Translations under genes and position numbers: made by a program
In this document: positions 58,301 through 64,000 of the stretch, piece by piece
Layout of the letters: each line of letters begins with the position of its first letter
Position numbering within the stretch: the stretch's first letter is position 1
Origin: Saccharina japonica
Lineage: Eukaryota > Sar > Phaeophyceae > Laminariales > Laminariaceae
DNA length: 64,000 nt
Direction: 5' to 3'
Assembly: GCA_008828725.1 (NCBI GenBank)
Contig: MEHQ01001788.1
Coordinates: 142,920 to 206,919 of the forward strand
Notes under the pieces: generated by a model
What the model was told of the DNA's origin: nothing
What the model saw: only the letters and a program-made list of their open reading frames with translations
The model's database searches: none

Positions 58301-59468
58301 TCTGGTTGAGCAACTCGCTGCTAAAAAACCCCAAAGTTGACATCCCGATACATCTTCTTGTGTTCGGCTCAGGCGCTGCAAGTGGCCGAGCTCGTGAACG
58401 CTCCCATCCTGCGAGGGTTGGCGCTGTTCTACGTCGAGCACAACCTGGCCCAGCTGTGTCAACGGGAGGATTTTCACGAAACGGTGTCGAGCACAACTGG
58501 CCTAGCGGAGGTAATCTAGGGTTAAGAACACCAGTGCGTATACTGAGACCAGGAAAATACGAGCAGGAGGGAGTTAAGCCCAGAAAGAGCCGTCCACCAG
58601 AGGGCCCATTCATGAAGCGCGTGTCAATTAAACTTGTCTTAGTCTTGCGCTGAGATAAGGCACTTATTTCCCGACAAGACGAAAACCTAGCCTGTAATTC
58701 TAAAGTATGTGACCCGCTAAGTGAAGCAAAATGCACAAAGCAATCGGTTTAGGCACTTTCGCACGGTACTATTAATAGACCTTCTCAAATCGAACTATCC
58801 CAGAAAACACCATGCCCCGCCCAGACATAGTTCTCGCTTAGGTGACGTTCTCGTTGACGACAGTACTGTCATATACATATTCTACCCCCCCTCCGCCTCC
58901 TCACCCCCACTCGCCGATTGGTCGCAATTCACACACGAAGCTTGCCCCCTCTCCCCGCACGTATCCCCCTATGACGGCTGCGTTAAATACAAATTTCCGC
59001 CTTCGTTCTTGCTACATCTATATATAGGTGTTGCTATCTCGACTGCACGCGACGGCAACGAACACTTCAGCGACCTCGGCGGCGGCGGCGAGACTCAAGC
59101 GCCTCCACAAGCGCCGACACCAGGAGCAAGCCGACGGCAGCAACGCAGACCATGCCGCCGACGACGATCCGTCCTTCAGGACCGACTCCCCATTCCCGTG
59201 GGGAGCCGCCAGTGTAGCCGTGATGTGCGGGACTATATACTACAGTATTTCTAACGTCGTTGCCGTGGGAATGTTTGTGCCCATCGTCAACGGTGCGTTT
59301 TTCGTCTGCCTCGCGGTTTTTGCGTTTCACAAGCTCAAGGCCAAGGGCAAACTTGAGGTTGGTCGGGAAAGGAGACGGCAGCGGATGGGGGCGGCGTCTA
59401 GGAAAGGGCGTGTAGGAAGGGCAGGAGCAAAACGTGGCGATCGTGGGAGTACCTATCTGTTCGGATAA
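28703..59468 (+). CDS. RCC1-repeat / tandem BTB protein, ~26 exons
   Basis: One plus-strand gene of about 30.8 kb. Exon by exon, GT/AG sites and phases agree from the ATG at 28703 to the stop at 59468, for about 1,950 residues. Order: acidic low-complexity N-terminal half with a coiled coil, about seven RCC1 repeats, BTB domain 1 with a BACK-like tail, BTB domain 2 with a BACK-like tail, and a basic C-terminal exon with hydrophobic segments. Seven RCC1 repeats form a beta-propeller in known proteins, and BTB-BACK modules often recruit substrates to Cullin-3 ubiquitin ligases. RCC1 plus two BTB domains recalls animal IBTK, but I see no ankyrin repeats. A role as Cul3 adaptor is inference. Weak points are the exons near 34026-34115 and 35204-35314, whose acceptors are uncertain, and the donor at 46780. 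The four parts are described separately. Confidence 0.82.
30835..31045 (-). repeat. dispersed poly(C)-ended repeat, family A copy
   Basis: Matches 37995-38200 over about 200 bp, including CATGCGACTCGCCCAA, CTTGGTGCAGG/CTTGGTGCAAG and GACTACGGCC-type blocks, then CATGCATGACAT and a short C run. It lies in the second intron of the RCC1-BTB gene. Confidence 0.7.
34573..34920 (-). mobile_element. tRNA-derived SINE, copy 2
   Basis: On the minus strand the head reads CCGGTCGCCCCGGTAGACTA then GTGGTCAGC, with GAGTTCAAATCC as B box, followed by the shared body and an A-rich end (T run at 34573-34582 on plus). It lies in an intron of the RCC1-BTB gene. Confidence 0.75.
37995..38335 (-). repeat. two adjacent poly(C)-ended repeats, family A
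   Basis: Two copies in a row. Each has AATGCCTGCCTGG, GGTGAAAACC, a CCGGGCATTGTAGGGAT-like block, GGTCTATGGTCAT or GGTCTATCGTCAT, ACGACCGTGCA-like sequence and a terminal C run (about 38192-38208 and 38314-38330). Only the first has the longer 5' part shared with 30835. They sit in the intron before the first RCC1 exon. Confidence 0.75.
38497..38604 (-). repeat. poly(C)-ended repeat, family B, forming a splice acceptor
   Basis: Contains CCGTCTCGAAAGGCATGCG, GGTCAAATGACTAAGGCAAG and CAACAAATGAGTACG, then about 29 C and AG. The same sequence occurs inverted at 41228-41299 and 41308-41393. The C run plus AG is the polypyrimidine tract and 3' splice site of the RCC1 exon that starts at 38605. 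Confidence 0.8.
38605..47315 (+). CDS. RCC1-BTB gene, RCC1 propeller exons
   Basis: Exons: 38605-38786, 40848-40961, 41765-41926, 42406-42544, 43614-43757, 44439-44519, 45209-45417, 45806-46012, 46303-46780 and 47186-47315, with phases 0,2,2,2,0,0,0,2,2,0,1 at successive edges, all matching. RCC1 signatures in order: EAFAWGDNAEGCLGL with VVSLACSERHTLLV; AIYSTGDGTDGALGLG; GCHSAAVDVDGRLFTWG; VASVACGGGFTLAV with KVFAWGSWARGRLGLG; VAAGAWHGMALTEDGEVYTW; VVHIACGQEHSVAVDAQG; VVAATAGFSCTVFVTDDGR; VAAVACGGHHVVALL. That is about seven repeats, the number that closes an RCC1 propeller. The 46303 exon also carries a poly-Gln tract. RCC1 propellers bind chromatin, Ran or other partners; no partner can be named here. 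Confidence 0.85.
39281..39605 (+). mobile_element. tRNA-derived SINE, copy 3
   Basis: Best-preserved copy, forward strand. The head is GCCGATCGCCCCGGTGGTCT then AACTGGTAGCCACGAAGCC, with GGTTCGATTCTCC as B box. The body follows (CTCGCGATAAAAATGCAAGG, CCCCGGATCTGAGTTACGAC), ending in GGGATGG, an A run and TATATATA. It lies in the intron between RCC1 exons 38605-38786 and 40848-40961. Confidence 0.8.
40646..40733 (+). repeat. (CCT)n microsatellite
   Basis: An interrupted CCT/CTC run of about 85 bp in an intron of the RCC1-BTB gene. A related GGA/AGG run is at 42650-42694. Confidence 0.9.
41228..41393 (+). repeat. two copies of poly(C/G) repeat, family B
   Basis: Two copies in tandem, each beginning in a G run, with GTACTCATTGGTTGCTTGCC or TTACTGATTTGTTGCTTTCC, CTTAGTCATTTG and TTTCGAGACGGAA. 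They are the inverted counterpart of 38497-38604. Confidence 0.75.
43258..43447 (-). mobile_element. tRNA-derived SINE, copy 4 (lacks tRNA head)
   Basis: The shared SINE body and A tail (T run at 43259-43271 on plus) are present, from CCATCCCATTTATTAA to GCGAGAAGGTTTCAGCAC and TCGTCGACTTGCGTCGG. The tRNA-like head is missing, as in 5'-truncated SINE insertions. It lies in an RCC1-BTB intron. Confidence 0.7.
44033..44088 (+). repeat. three tandem 18-bp units
   Basis: Three copies of an 18-bp unit (CTATGACCTTAAACAGG) in an RCC1-BTB intron. Confidence 0.9.
46327..46379 (+). repeat. (CAG)n coding a poly-Gln tract
   Basis: About 17 CAG units near the start of exon 46303-46780 of the RCC1-BTB gene, encoding an uninterrupted Gln tract (LH then Q) before a basic region. 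It is in the confirmed frame of the exon. Confidence 0.9.
47668..47895 (-). repeat. 3' LTR of the copia element
   Basis: 228 bp, matching 53141-53368 base for base as far as I can read. It contains a GAGAGA-rich block and an AATATATA motif. It is the 3' LTR because the element runs on the minus strand. Confidence 0.95.
48204..53087 (-). CDS. gag-pol: copia gag-pol polyprotein
   Basis: A single 1,627-residue frame with the copia order of domains. A short helical N-terminus is followed by an Ala/Gly-rich region with three ~40-residue repeats (about 164-250). Two CCHC zinc knuckles follow (CFKCGKKGHMIANC and CSCCNGLGHPGDVC, about 337-368), then the protease active site DSGAS (about 430). The integrase has its H/C zinc region (GHSHEV, CRGCSMAKG) and acidic residues in FVDLSG, RSDGGGEF and AERALG. 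Reverse transcriptase runs from GSKWVFTYK through FHLDVAQAF to the catalytic HVDDIV, and RNase H has SDADYAD, STAEAEY and EDNQGA. No stop or frameshift breaks it. Gag lacks the usual recognisable UBN2-type core and is mostly low-complexity, which is odd. Gag-pol in one frame is normal for many copia elements. Confidence 0.96.
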   Translation of the reverse strand: MASGSAQDEQALPKDEVQQLRSEFQLVVEHWQTTTMHAIRGMMAEFMTDNGRSEPSGAEGSVAVGEIAGAGTTAAFSAVRENSAAAGGVAEDTAAGRETTLRGNASRNHGATGRREAAVPVKAGPARGQPDQPRRAGEWDEFPGGELGVGFDLPISRHVSYKHSAAVGNSPRRAKPTPVRETTAAVGACIGQSESGNAESSAAVGNSPRRAGPTPLRETLAAVGAAIGQSESGSAEKSAAVGKSPQGAGPITAVRGTTAGGETIFRDDDSRDFGSTGRGKTASCRGWPARGQPYRPRRSGKRGANPSGESRRDSAATAGGNGSSAKATEGSTFVGKCFKCGKKGHMIANCREKRCSCCNGLGHPGDVCPTPKEEAVLSMASEVGAKDVDIGTAQASAFKAEETGKCSDGLGRMGEGESAWQVGDEIWICDSGASTHMTPSADCMLNYRECNLKLRIADGSTRSIEGYGDVRFVFRSGNGLVQVLMTNVAHVPDLRYHLFSLPTLVKNGHTFEGRPSGIVVRLKSERSIVFPLSGTLYSLCGYRVDSSSGENACAVLAPGQQPSKPAIDINDYHCAAGHSHEVLLRKTAEQQGIVLKGNLLECRGCSMAKGLRKSIKQSTHTRAGKKLGRVFVDLSGPKVVESLGRKRYTLIVRDDFSRYTWVYFIRHKSDAAELFEQFLADSRADDVPSKVVIVRSDGGGEFRGGKFGDLCRTRGIKQEFTTADSPQFNGVAERALGLIETAAMAGRIQARELYPGAQLPATESLWAEASHWACDALNRTATTANPESKSPYEMWYGRPPPVVLLPFLKPGYCKVKRENKSQAKAQECFYLGPAPNYPRDSVRVLTRHRTVLITRNITWQRVSPAPPVPAQSSDSLSMEEGGSEADDGSTSDRGGGGVVHELDEGLARLNDLDLTWGFDLDAFLEERAQQAPAAGDAGDGNSETTGSSQGGAVGASSAPVGRVETAETTGSSQGGAVGASSVPAGRAESDPGEASASDTDQGNGEDPPAVLSGRPAHELSSWGRLPATVRGRTRGQSQRLEGEPAEGRLRMRPEVADALLAAVFKLTMSRRTQNSTSWTTEDALALMAGGPAADNKGELSVRMPSGFPEDVEPPPQSVADVERSQYKAAWQEAMKIELDGHKTTGTFEAAIPPQGRKPVGSKWVFTYKTDKDGLIVKTKARLVAKGFSQVQDVDYFQTFAPTPSSASVKILAAVANEHGLKIFHLDVAQAFVRAKLDAEIYMKLPGGCGDMSGKIVRLNRSLYGLKQSGRQWAGLLVETVVEYGMEQCRTDPCVFRMVVDGKVQLVMAVHVDDIVIAGSDESCRDFHAALVTKFPTNNLGELTWYTGCAFKRDWELGTLEITQKAFIESMLNRFGVNSSSDIPATPGVELGPREEGEPGGDWPYREAVGSLMWLSTMTRPDISNAVRAVARHSHNPTERHWRAVLKIMEYLHGTRFLGLTFVRGSGLDLNAYSDADYADKANDRRSVSGTVVTLGGAAVSWASSTQRCVTLSTAEAEYVALGEGVKEALFTGAVLSFICPELSGSCVRVFEDNQGAIALAQNPLSSARSKHIDVRFHFVRELLRAKKIDIQFVASKDQHADILTKSLAATPFKLHRRFLLNLPLEGE
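53141..53368 (-). repeat. 5' LTR of the copia element
   Basis: The promoter-bearing LTR, since transcription runs toward lower coordinates. The gag-pol ATG lies 53 bp inside it, at 53087. It is identical in reading to the 3' LTR. Confidence 0.95.
53424..58510 (+). CDS. RCC1-BTB gene, tandem BTB-BACK exons
   Basis: Exons: 53424-53692, 53958-54227, 55097-55254, 55900-56015, 56338-56465 and 58373-58510, all phase-consistent. BTB 1 is split over the first two: WVDCELLVAGSYLHAHRVVL and SPVLRDMIAQ, then FDVARALLEFIYTGEL and the tail LRAAAKSYGVLRLEALC. BTB 2: HVDVKFIAGDRPVYAHRAVL and SEYFAAMFR, then VVEIVVPDSYSGFVRLLLF, LYTG, LISADRYRLLGMKRICQSML and VAELVNAPILRGLALFYVEH, the start of a BACK-like region. 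BTB domains dimerise and can bind Cullin-3. The phase-1 junction between 47315 and 53424 is intact across the retrotransposon, so the gene remains readable if the intron is spliced. Confidence 0.87.
56828..57690 (+). repeat. minisatellite of AGTCAGTAAT-type units
   Basis: About 860 bp of degenerate 9-10-bp units (AGTCAGTAAT, AGTCAGTGAT, AGTCAGACAT) in the intron between exons 56338-56465 and 58373-58510 of the RCC1-BTB gene. Stops occur in every frame. Confidence 0.97.
59028..59468 (+). CDS. RCC1-BTB gene, last exon with hydrophobic segments
   Basis: 146 codons and a stop, joined in phase 0 to the exon ending at 58510. It starts VLLSRLHATATN, continues with a basic/acidic linker, then has about 40 hydrophobic residues (VAVMCGTIYYSIS, VVAVGMFVPIV, FFVCLAVFAFHKL), enough for two membrane helices, and ends in a strongly basic tail. 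A membrane anchor on an RCC1-BTB protein would be unusual. The exon could instead belong to a separate small gene, or continue past an internal donor after KGKLE. Confidence 0.6.
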   Translation: MLLSRLHATATNTSATSAAAARLKRLHKRRHQEQADGSNADHAADDDPSFRTDSPFPWGAASVAVMCGTIYYSISNVVAVGMFVPIVNGAFFVCLAVFAFHKLKAKGKLEVGRERRRQRMGAASRKGRVGRAGAKRGDRGSTYLFG

Positions 59469-62400
59469 CTTGGGGCACTGACCAGCATTCCTGAGCATCT
59501 TCTCAGCGCTGAAGCGGCAATGGTCGTGGTGTAATATACTATTTATCTGACAAAAAAAACTCGGCTGCCTCTCGTATTGTAGCTGATGAAGTGCACATGT
59601 TGGCCCCAGAAAAAACGATTTTTCCTCGAGAGGAGTTGACGTTTTTGCCCAAGCTTCTGTGCAGGCTGCTTTTGAGGCTGTACAGGCTCGCTTAGGCTGG
59701 AAGTATAGTCCTCCGTCCCCGCCCAAAATCGATATCGTTGTTTCGATTCACACCCTGAAATATTGCGCACATGTTATATGCGCCCCTATCAAACGTTACT
59801 GACTGTACCAGGTAGGTAGTTGTATTTTGTTTGCCGGAATTTGGTTGTTTGGAGTTTCTTTGAATATTTGGTGCGCCTCCTGGGACCTGAAACCCCGGTT
59901 TTCCAACGAGATATAAAAAGGAAGCACATGCCAGTCAGCAACGTTTCGGGAAGGGCTCATGGAACGCGCGTGCAACTTTTCGCTTTCTGTCTCGCGAAAA
60001 CGGCGTGGAAATTTTGATTTTAGTGAGCAAAATGTGTACCAGGTAAAATTTGCGGCATTGCCTCGTAGTTACTTACAGTAGTTTCAGTATACTTTCGACT
60101 TTCGGGGGTTAGTACTTTCGAAAAATCTGCTCGAAATGTTGTACACACATGCCGTGGAGGCCCTGATACCGGCTCACTTTGAAACCAATTGCCCGTTTCA
60201 ATGGGTCGATTGCTTGGACTGCTATACGTATATAGTTGAGAGCCTGGAAAGCCGGTTTCGACAGCAGTACAAAAGCTCAATATAGATAAATTTTAAATTG
60301 AATCCAGCCCATTATTAGGGCGTTTGCCACCCGACAATGTGCAGCATGACATTCAACGTTGGTCGCTCATAAACACCCCCCCCCCCTCCCCGAAAGAAGA
60401 AAGCAAAGGGAAACCAAAACAAGAAAAAGACCTATACGTACACGAATTTACTACCTTCCTTCTGTACCTACTCCTCATTACATGTTACCCTAAATTGTAC
60501 TCTTAAATCCTACGCCCTATCCCCACGCTATCGGCGTGGATCTATCACCCCCCCCCGGATCCTTTTCGCTTGCTGGCGATCCCTGGGCTGAAGCTTTTGA
60601 ATCGCGACACCCTTCGCGAAAGAGCGATCTGTGTTGTCGTCGAGATTATTCGTAGCAGGCATTCGTTTACTACCCCCTTTCCCACCACCGACCCCCCCAT
60701 CCCTCCCTATCCTGGGCTATGGTGGTAGTATATAATTGACCTTTTTTTTACTGCCATACGAAGTATCTTCATAGCCCGCAGTACAGCACGCAAATAAATG
60801 TGTACCACAGCACGCAACGTTTGGGGACGTTTCGATCAATTCCACCAGAGAGAGGCAACAGGGAAGCCAAACCGCCCAAGAGGTTATCTTTAAAGCTGAG
60901 TATCAACGGGTCTCGTCAGGCAATCGCTCGAGCGTACAGCTGGCGGCGGTGCATTTACCACACTGCAACCTGACAAAGAATATGGTATTCGCAAACAGGC
61001 TGGGTCAAGAACCCTCCCCCCCCTCCTCCAATTTTCTTCAGCCACGAATGCCGCATGCAATAATAGCTACAGTACTTGAAGGTCATTTGGTACATCTTGA
61101 CCGAAATACTGATCAGTGGAAGAGGGTGATAGACCACTGTTTTGTTGGGGGCGTAGGGCTGGCGCTAGCGGCGAAATTGTGTCCCGAACAACCACAGACA
61201 GGCCTTCAAAACGTCAACAATAGTCAGGCGTTTTCGTAGGAAGAAACCCCCCCCCCCTCCGTTCTGTTTTCTGAATGAAACGGTTCCAGGTACTCCAACG
61301 TACAGCATGCTTGTAAAAGGAACGTTCCGTTTAAACATTCTTCGAAGAATTGACTGCGTAGGACCACTACCAATTGCAATCAAATCGTGTTTCGTAGCGT
61401 AAAACGTTGACCCTGTATACTGGAGCGAGCTGCTGGAAGTACTCGCGATATTATTTGCACTTTTACCGCGCAATAGTCCGAATGCCCACGCCGTTTTTTC
61501 GAGATTGATGCTGGTTGTTTCCACACGTACTCGATGAGCGCCTGCCAAGCCGTTGACGAACGTCTTTTTTGTTTTTGTTTTTTTCCGCCGTTTTGTTTTT
61601 GTCTCGTAAAAAGACCCAACTATCCAAAAACAAATCTGGTGAAAAAACTACAGTAAACACCAGTTGAGTGACGAGTTTTTGGCAGGGGTTATAACTATAA
61701 CACATATATGTGCCGAGTTCCAGCGTCTATCTCAAGCAAAGTGCGTGGTCATTGCTTGAACCAGCTTGTACAGTACCGGTATCAATGAAACTCAACGACT
61801 CCGTGTTTCTGCCAAATTAAAAATGTTGTTGAAAATCGAACGACGACGTTTCATGGGAGTTGTATGTATATGCTACCTACACAATTGCAGTGTACTGTCA
61901 GTTAGTATGCATGTGGCAATCGGGTACGATGAGCTATGACCTTTTGGAGGGTCATAGCCCATAGATCGGGTAGACGCTTCAACGACACTCGTGGGGGGAA
62001 ACCATGGTGGGATATTTGTACCTATGGGCTATGAGGGTCATAGCCCATAGTACTGCTACGCCGTACCGTGTACCAGGAATATCCGTCAGCAGCAGTTTCA
62101 TGAAAGAAGCGGGGAGATCTTGAACTTCAACCATTCCTTTGACCAGAAGAAAAACTGATCTTGCGGGCTGCATCATCAGAAGATCTTAGTTGATTTTGGC
62201 AAGGGCCCAACCTTTGGGCTCACATAAAAGACAGGACTGCTGCTGTAGTATACAAATTGCTGCCATGGCCCATAGGCCCCAACAAGCTCAACACAGAAAC
62301 AGACCCGGCTCCTTACCACTTGTCACGAGGTGCTTACCAGCTGGTCACATAGTAGTAGTGGCGCAACCCTACTTCGGCGAGGACTACTGATCCGCTCCCT

Positions 62401-62475
62401 ATATACACGCCTGAGGAATCTCCAAGCACATCAATAACTCCCATCACATCTTGGAGGCGTGATGTGCTTGGTGAT
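59469..62475. other. intergenic stretch, no gene seen
   Basis: Three kilobases after the RCC1-BTB stop. Open frames on both strands are short, without recognised motifs or paired splice sites. It contains several T-, A- and C-rich homopolymers and the inverted repeat listed separately. The 3' untranslated region of the RCC1-BTB gene should occupy its first part. Confidence 0.5.
61931..62050. repeat. inverted/direct repeat GGGTCATAGCCCATAG
   Basis: GGGTCATAGCCCATAG occurs at 61949-61964 and 62035-62050. Each is accompanied by its complement nearby (GCTATGACC at 61933, CTATGGGCTATGA at 62022), so the 120-bp stretch can fold several ways. It may be the remains of a small TIR element. Confidence 0.55.
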
Positions 62476-62812
62476 TTATGCAATATAGCGAAGCGAACAA
62501 ACTGCAGCAAGCAGTGGCGTATTTTCCAACCTCCCGGTGTGCTCTGCCGCACGCTGCAAGGAACACGACGAGGTGGGTCGGGCAGTGGGCGCTCGGAATC
62601 GAGTCCAGGTCAGGCATTGTGGGAGTGGGGTTTCGGCCGGGGTCGTTGTGAGAGCCCTGGGTGTTTTACTTCTTCTTTTTCCATACGTAGTCCTCGAGGA
62701 GGAGGTACTGTTCGCAGTAAATAACAACATGGTCGCAAAGGAGGAGCGGTTGCAAGGTGGATTCATGATTGAGGTGTAGCACGGCAAGTAAGTCAGGACG
62801 CATGAGATGGGC
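62476..62812 (-). CDS. probable last two exons of an unrecognised gene
   Basis: Exon 62812-62687 (42 codons, containing MRPDLLAVLHLNHE, LLLCDHVVIYCEQYLLLEDY) ends in the donor GTATGG. Exon 62553-62476 begins after a good acceptor (TTCCTTGCAG) and runs RAAEHTGRLENT to a TAA stop. Both junctions are phase 0. I do not recognise the family; the sequence is Leu-rich and looks globular. Upstream exons would lie between 62813 and the window end or beyond, but I could not identify them. A plus-strand frame also crosses this region, so the strand is not certain. Confidence 0.4.
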
Positions 62813-64000
62813 CTCAATTGTTCGCGCGGACGGCCTCAATATATTTTCGACACCTATCTACGTACGAAGTATATAATGCTTGATACCTGTAGTTTTCTTG
62901 CTTCCTTTGCTGAAGTTGTCGATCACGAATGGGTAATTTGCAGGGGTTAACGTGAGACACACCAGAGGTCCATAAAAAAAAAAAGTTTCCCGATAACCGG
63001 ATAACCCATTACGAGTATTAATCCGTAGGTTTTATTTACTGCTGTGGTCCCCCGTAATAACTCATGCCCTCGCTCTTTCCGCGACACGAGGAAAAGGCAC
63101 AGGGGGTACCTTTGGGGTTTTGAACCTTCCGGGTACACATCGAACCTCGATCCTCATGCCCCGCAGAGACGACAGATGACCTGTTGAACGGGAGCGACTG
63201 ACGCACGACTCATACCCTGCGTCAATACAATACTGGTACACCCATAGTTTACGTTGCTCCTTGTTGTCCTGCTTCTTTTGTTAGCATTATACCACACCCG
63301 CTTTTTGCGCCGACCGCCACAACGAAAAATAATACATATCTACAGTAAAAGACAAGCATGGTGACTACACTACTATTAATACTGTAGCCGGCCTGCAATT
63401 CAGGCAAATCAAACCCCGTTCTCTCCTCATATTTTATCTCAGTTTCTCCCGTTGCATGCTCGGTGGTACAGGTGTGAGGGGTAACTACTTGTGGGCCGGC
63501 CAAGAGCCTGCACATAACGATCAGCCTGGAGGCACACCCTGGAATATGGACGGTGCAAGCCGGGCCGGGGGGGCGGTTCCGGATCGCTCAATGATTTTGG
63601 CAATGCTGTATTACAGTAGTTCTGGCGTAGGCGAGAAAGGGCTGCGAGTAAAACTGGGTTGGTGGTAATGTTACCCAGAGTTTGAGCAGTGGCGGCATAA
63701 GTATGCACGGGAAGAGAAAACCTCACGTTTGTTTGCGAACGGGGAAGATGTGTGCGCCTGCAATGCTCATATCAGTGCTCTGATGCAGCCGAAAGAACAT
63801 ACGTTAAATTAACGGATGGGCATGGGGCCACTGTGTGCAGGCTGTTGCACGTACCATACCAGCTGATGGTCACCACTCACGTCGCTTTGATACGAGAGGT
63901 CGATACTAATGACTCACGAACCTCTCTCTAACGTATTTCGCATTTGATAATGGGTGGGTTCTGCACTAACTTCAGTAAACCGACCCCCCACTTTAGGATT
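62813..64000. other. right end, no gene resolved
   Basis: Short open frames only. If the minus-strand gene ending at 62476 is real, this stretch should hold its introns and perhaps an exon, but no pair of splice sites with matching phase and recognisable protein could be found. Confidence 0.4.

Noticed and set aside
59067..59726. Minus-strand open frame of 219 codons
   Set aside because: It is antisense to the last RCC1-BTB exon and has low-complexity composition without motifs.
62537..62779. Plus-strand open frame of 80 codons at the right end
   Set aside because: It overlaps the two minus-strand exons, which have matching splice sites and phases; the plus frame has no supporting signal.

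Overview
The window looks like nuclear DNA of a photosynthetic stramenopile, most likely a brown alga of the Ectocarpus type (inference). Two genes begin with a signal peptide followed by an AFV motif of the ASAFAP kind, the bipartite plastid-targeting signal of algae with secondary red plastids. Genes are split into many short exons with GT/AG introns of several hundred bases to several kilobases. Introns are full of transposon remnants, satellites and long poly(C)/poly(G) runs. I read splice sites by eye, and exon phases add up for three of the four main genes.

Layout, left to right. 1-3400: no gene; a ~1.4-kb segment is present twice around a gap of Ns. 3401-10604 (-): DNA primase large subunit (PRIM2), at least six exons, with all four Fe-S cysteines visible. 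10605-13275: no gene seen. 13276-19049 (-): four-exon gene for a ~275-residue plastid-targeted small membrane protein. 19050-20851: no gene seen. 20852-28366 (-): five-exon gene for a ~313-residue plastid-targeted CS-domain (p23/NudC-like) protein. 28367-28702: short divergent promoter region. 28703-59468 (+): one very long gene of about 26 exons and ~1,950 residues, with an acidic N-terminal half, an RCC1 propeller of about seven repeats, two BTB domains with BACK-like tails, and a C-terminal hydrophobic segment. 59469-62475: no gene seen. 62476-62812 (-): probable last two exons of an unrecognised gene.

Mobile DNA. An intact Ty1/copia retrotransposon (47668-53368, minus) with LTRs that look identical sits antisense in an intron of the RCC1-BTB gene. 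The introns also hold four copies of a tRNA-derived SINE, a hAT-like MITE with 8-bp target duplication, a PIF/Harbinger-like MITE with TAA duplication, a TA-flanked inverted-repeat element, and two families of short dispersed repeats that end in poly(C). One of the poly(C) repeats supplies the 3' splice site of an RCC1 exon.

No operon-like or pathway-level link joins the genes. The two plastid proteins and PRIM2 lie on the minus strand in a row. The CS-domain gene and the RCC1-BTB gene are head to head and may share a promoter.
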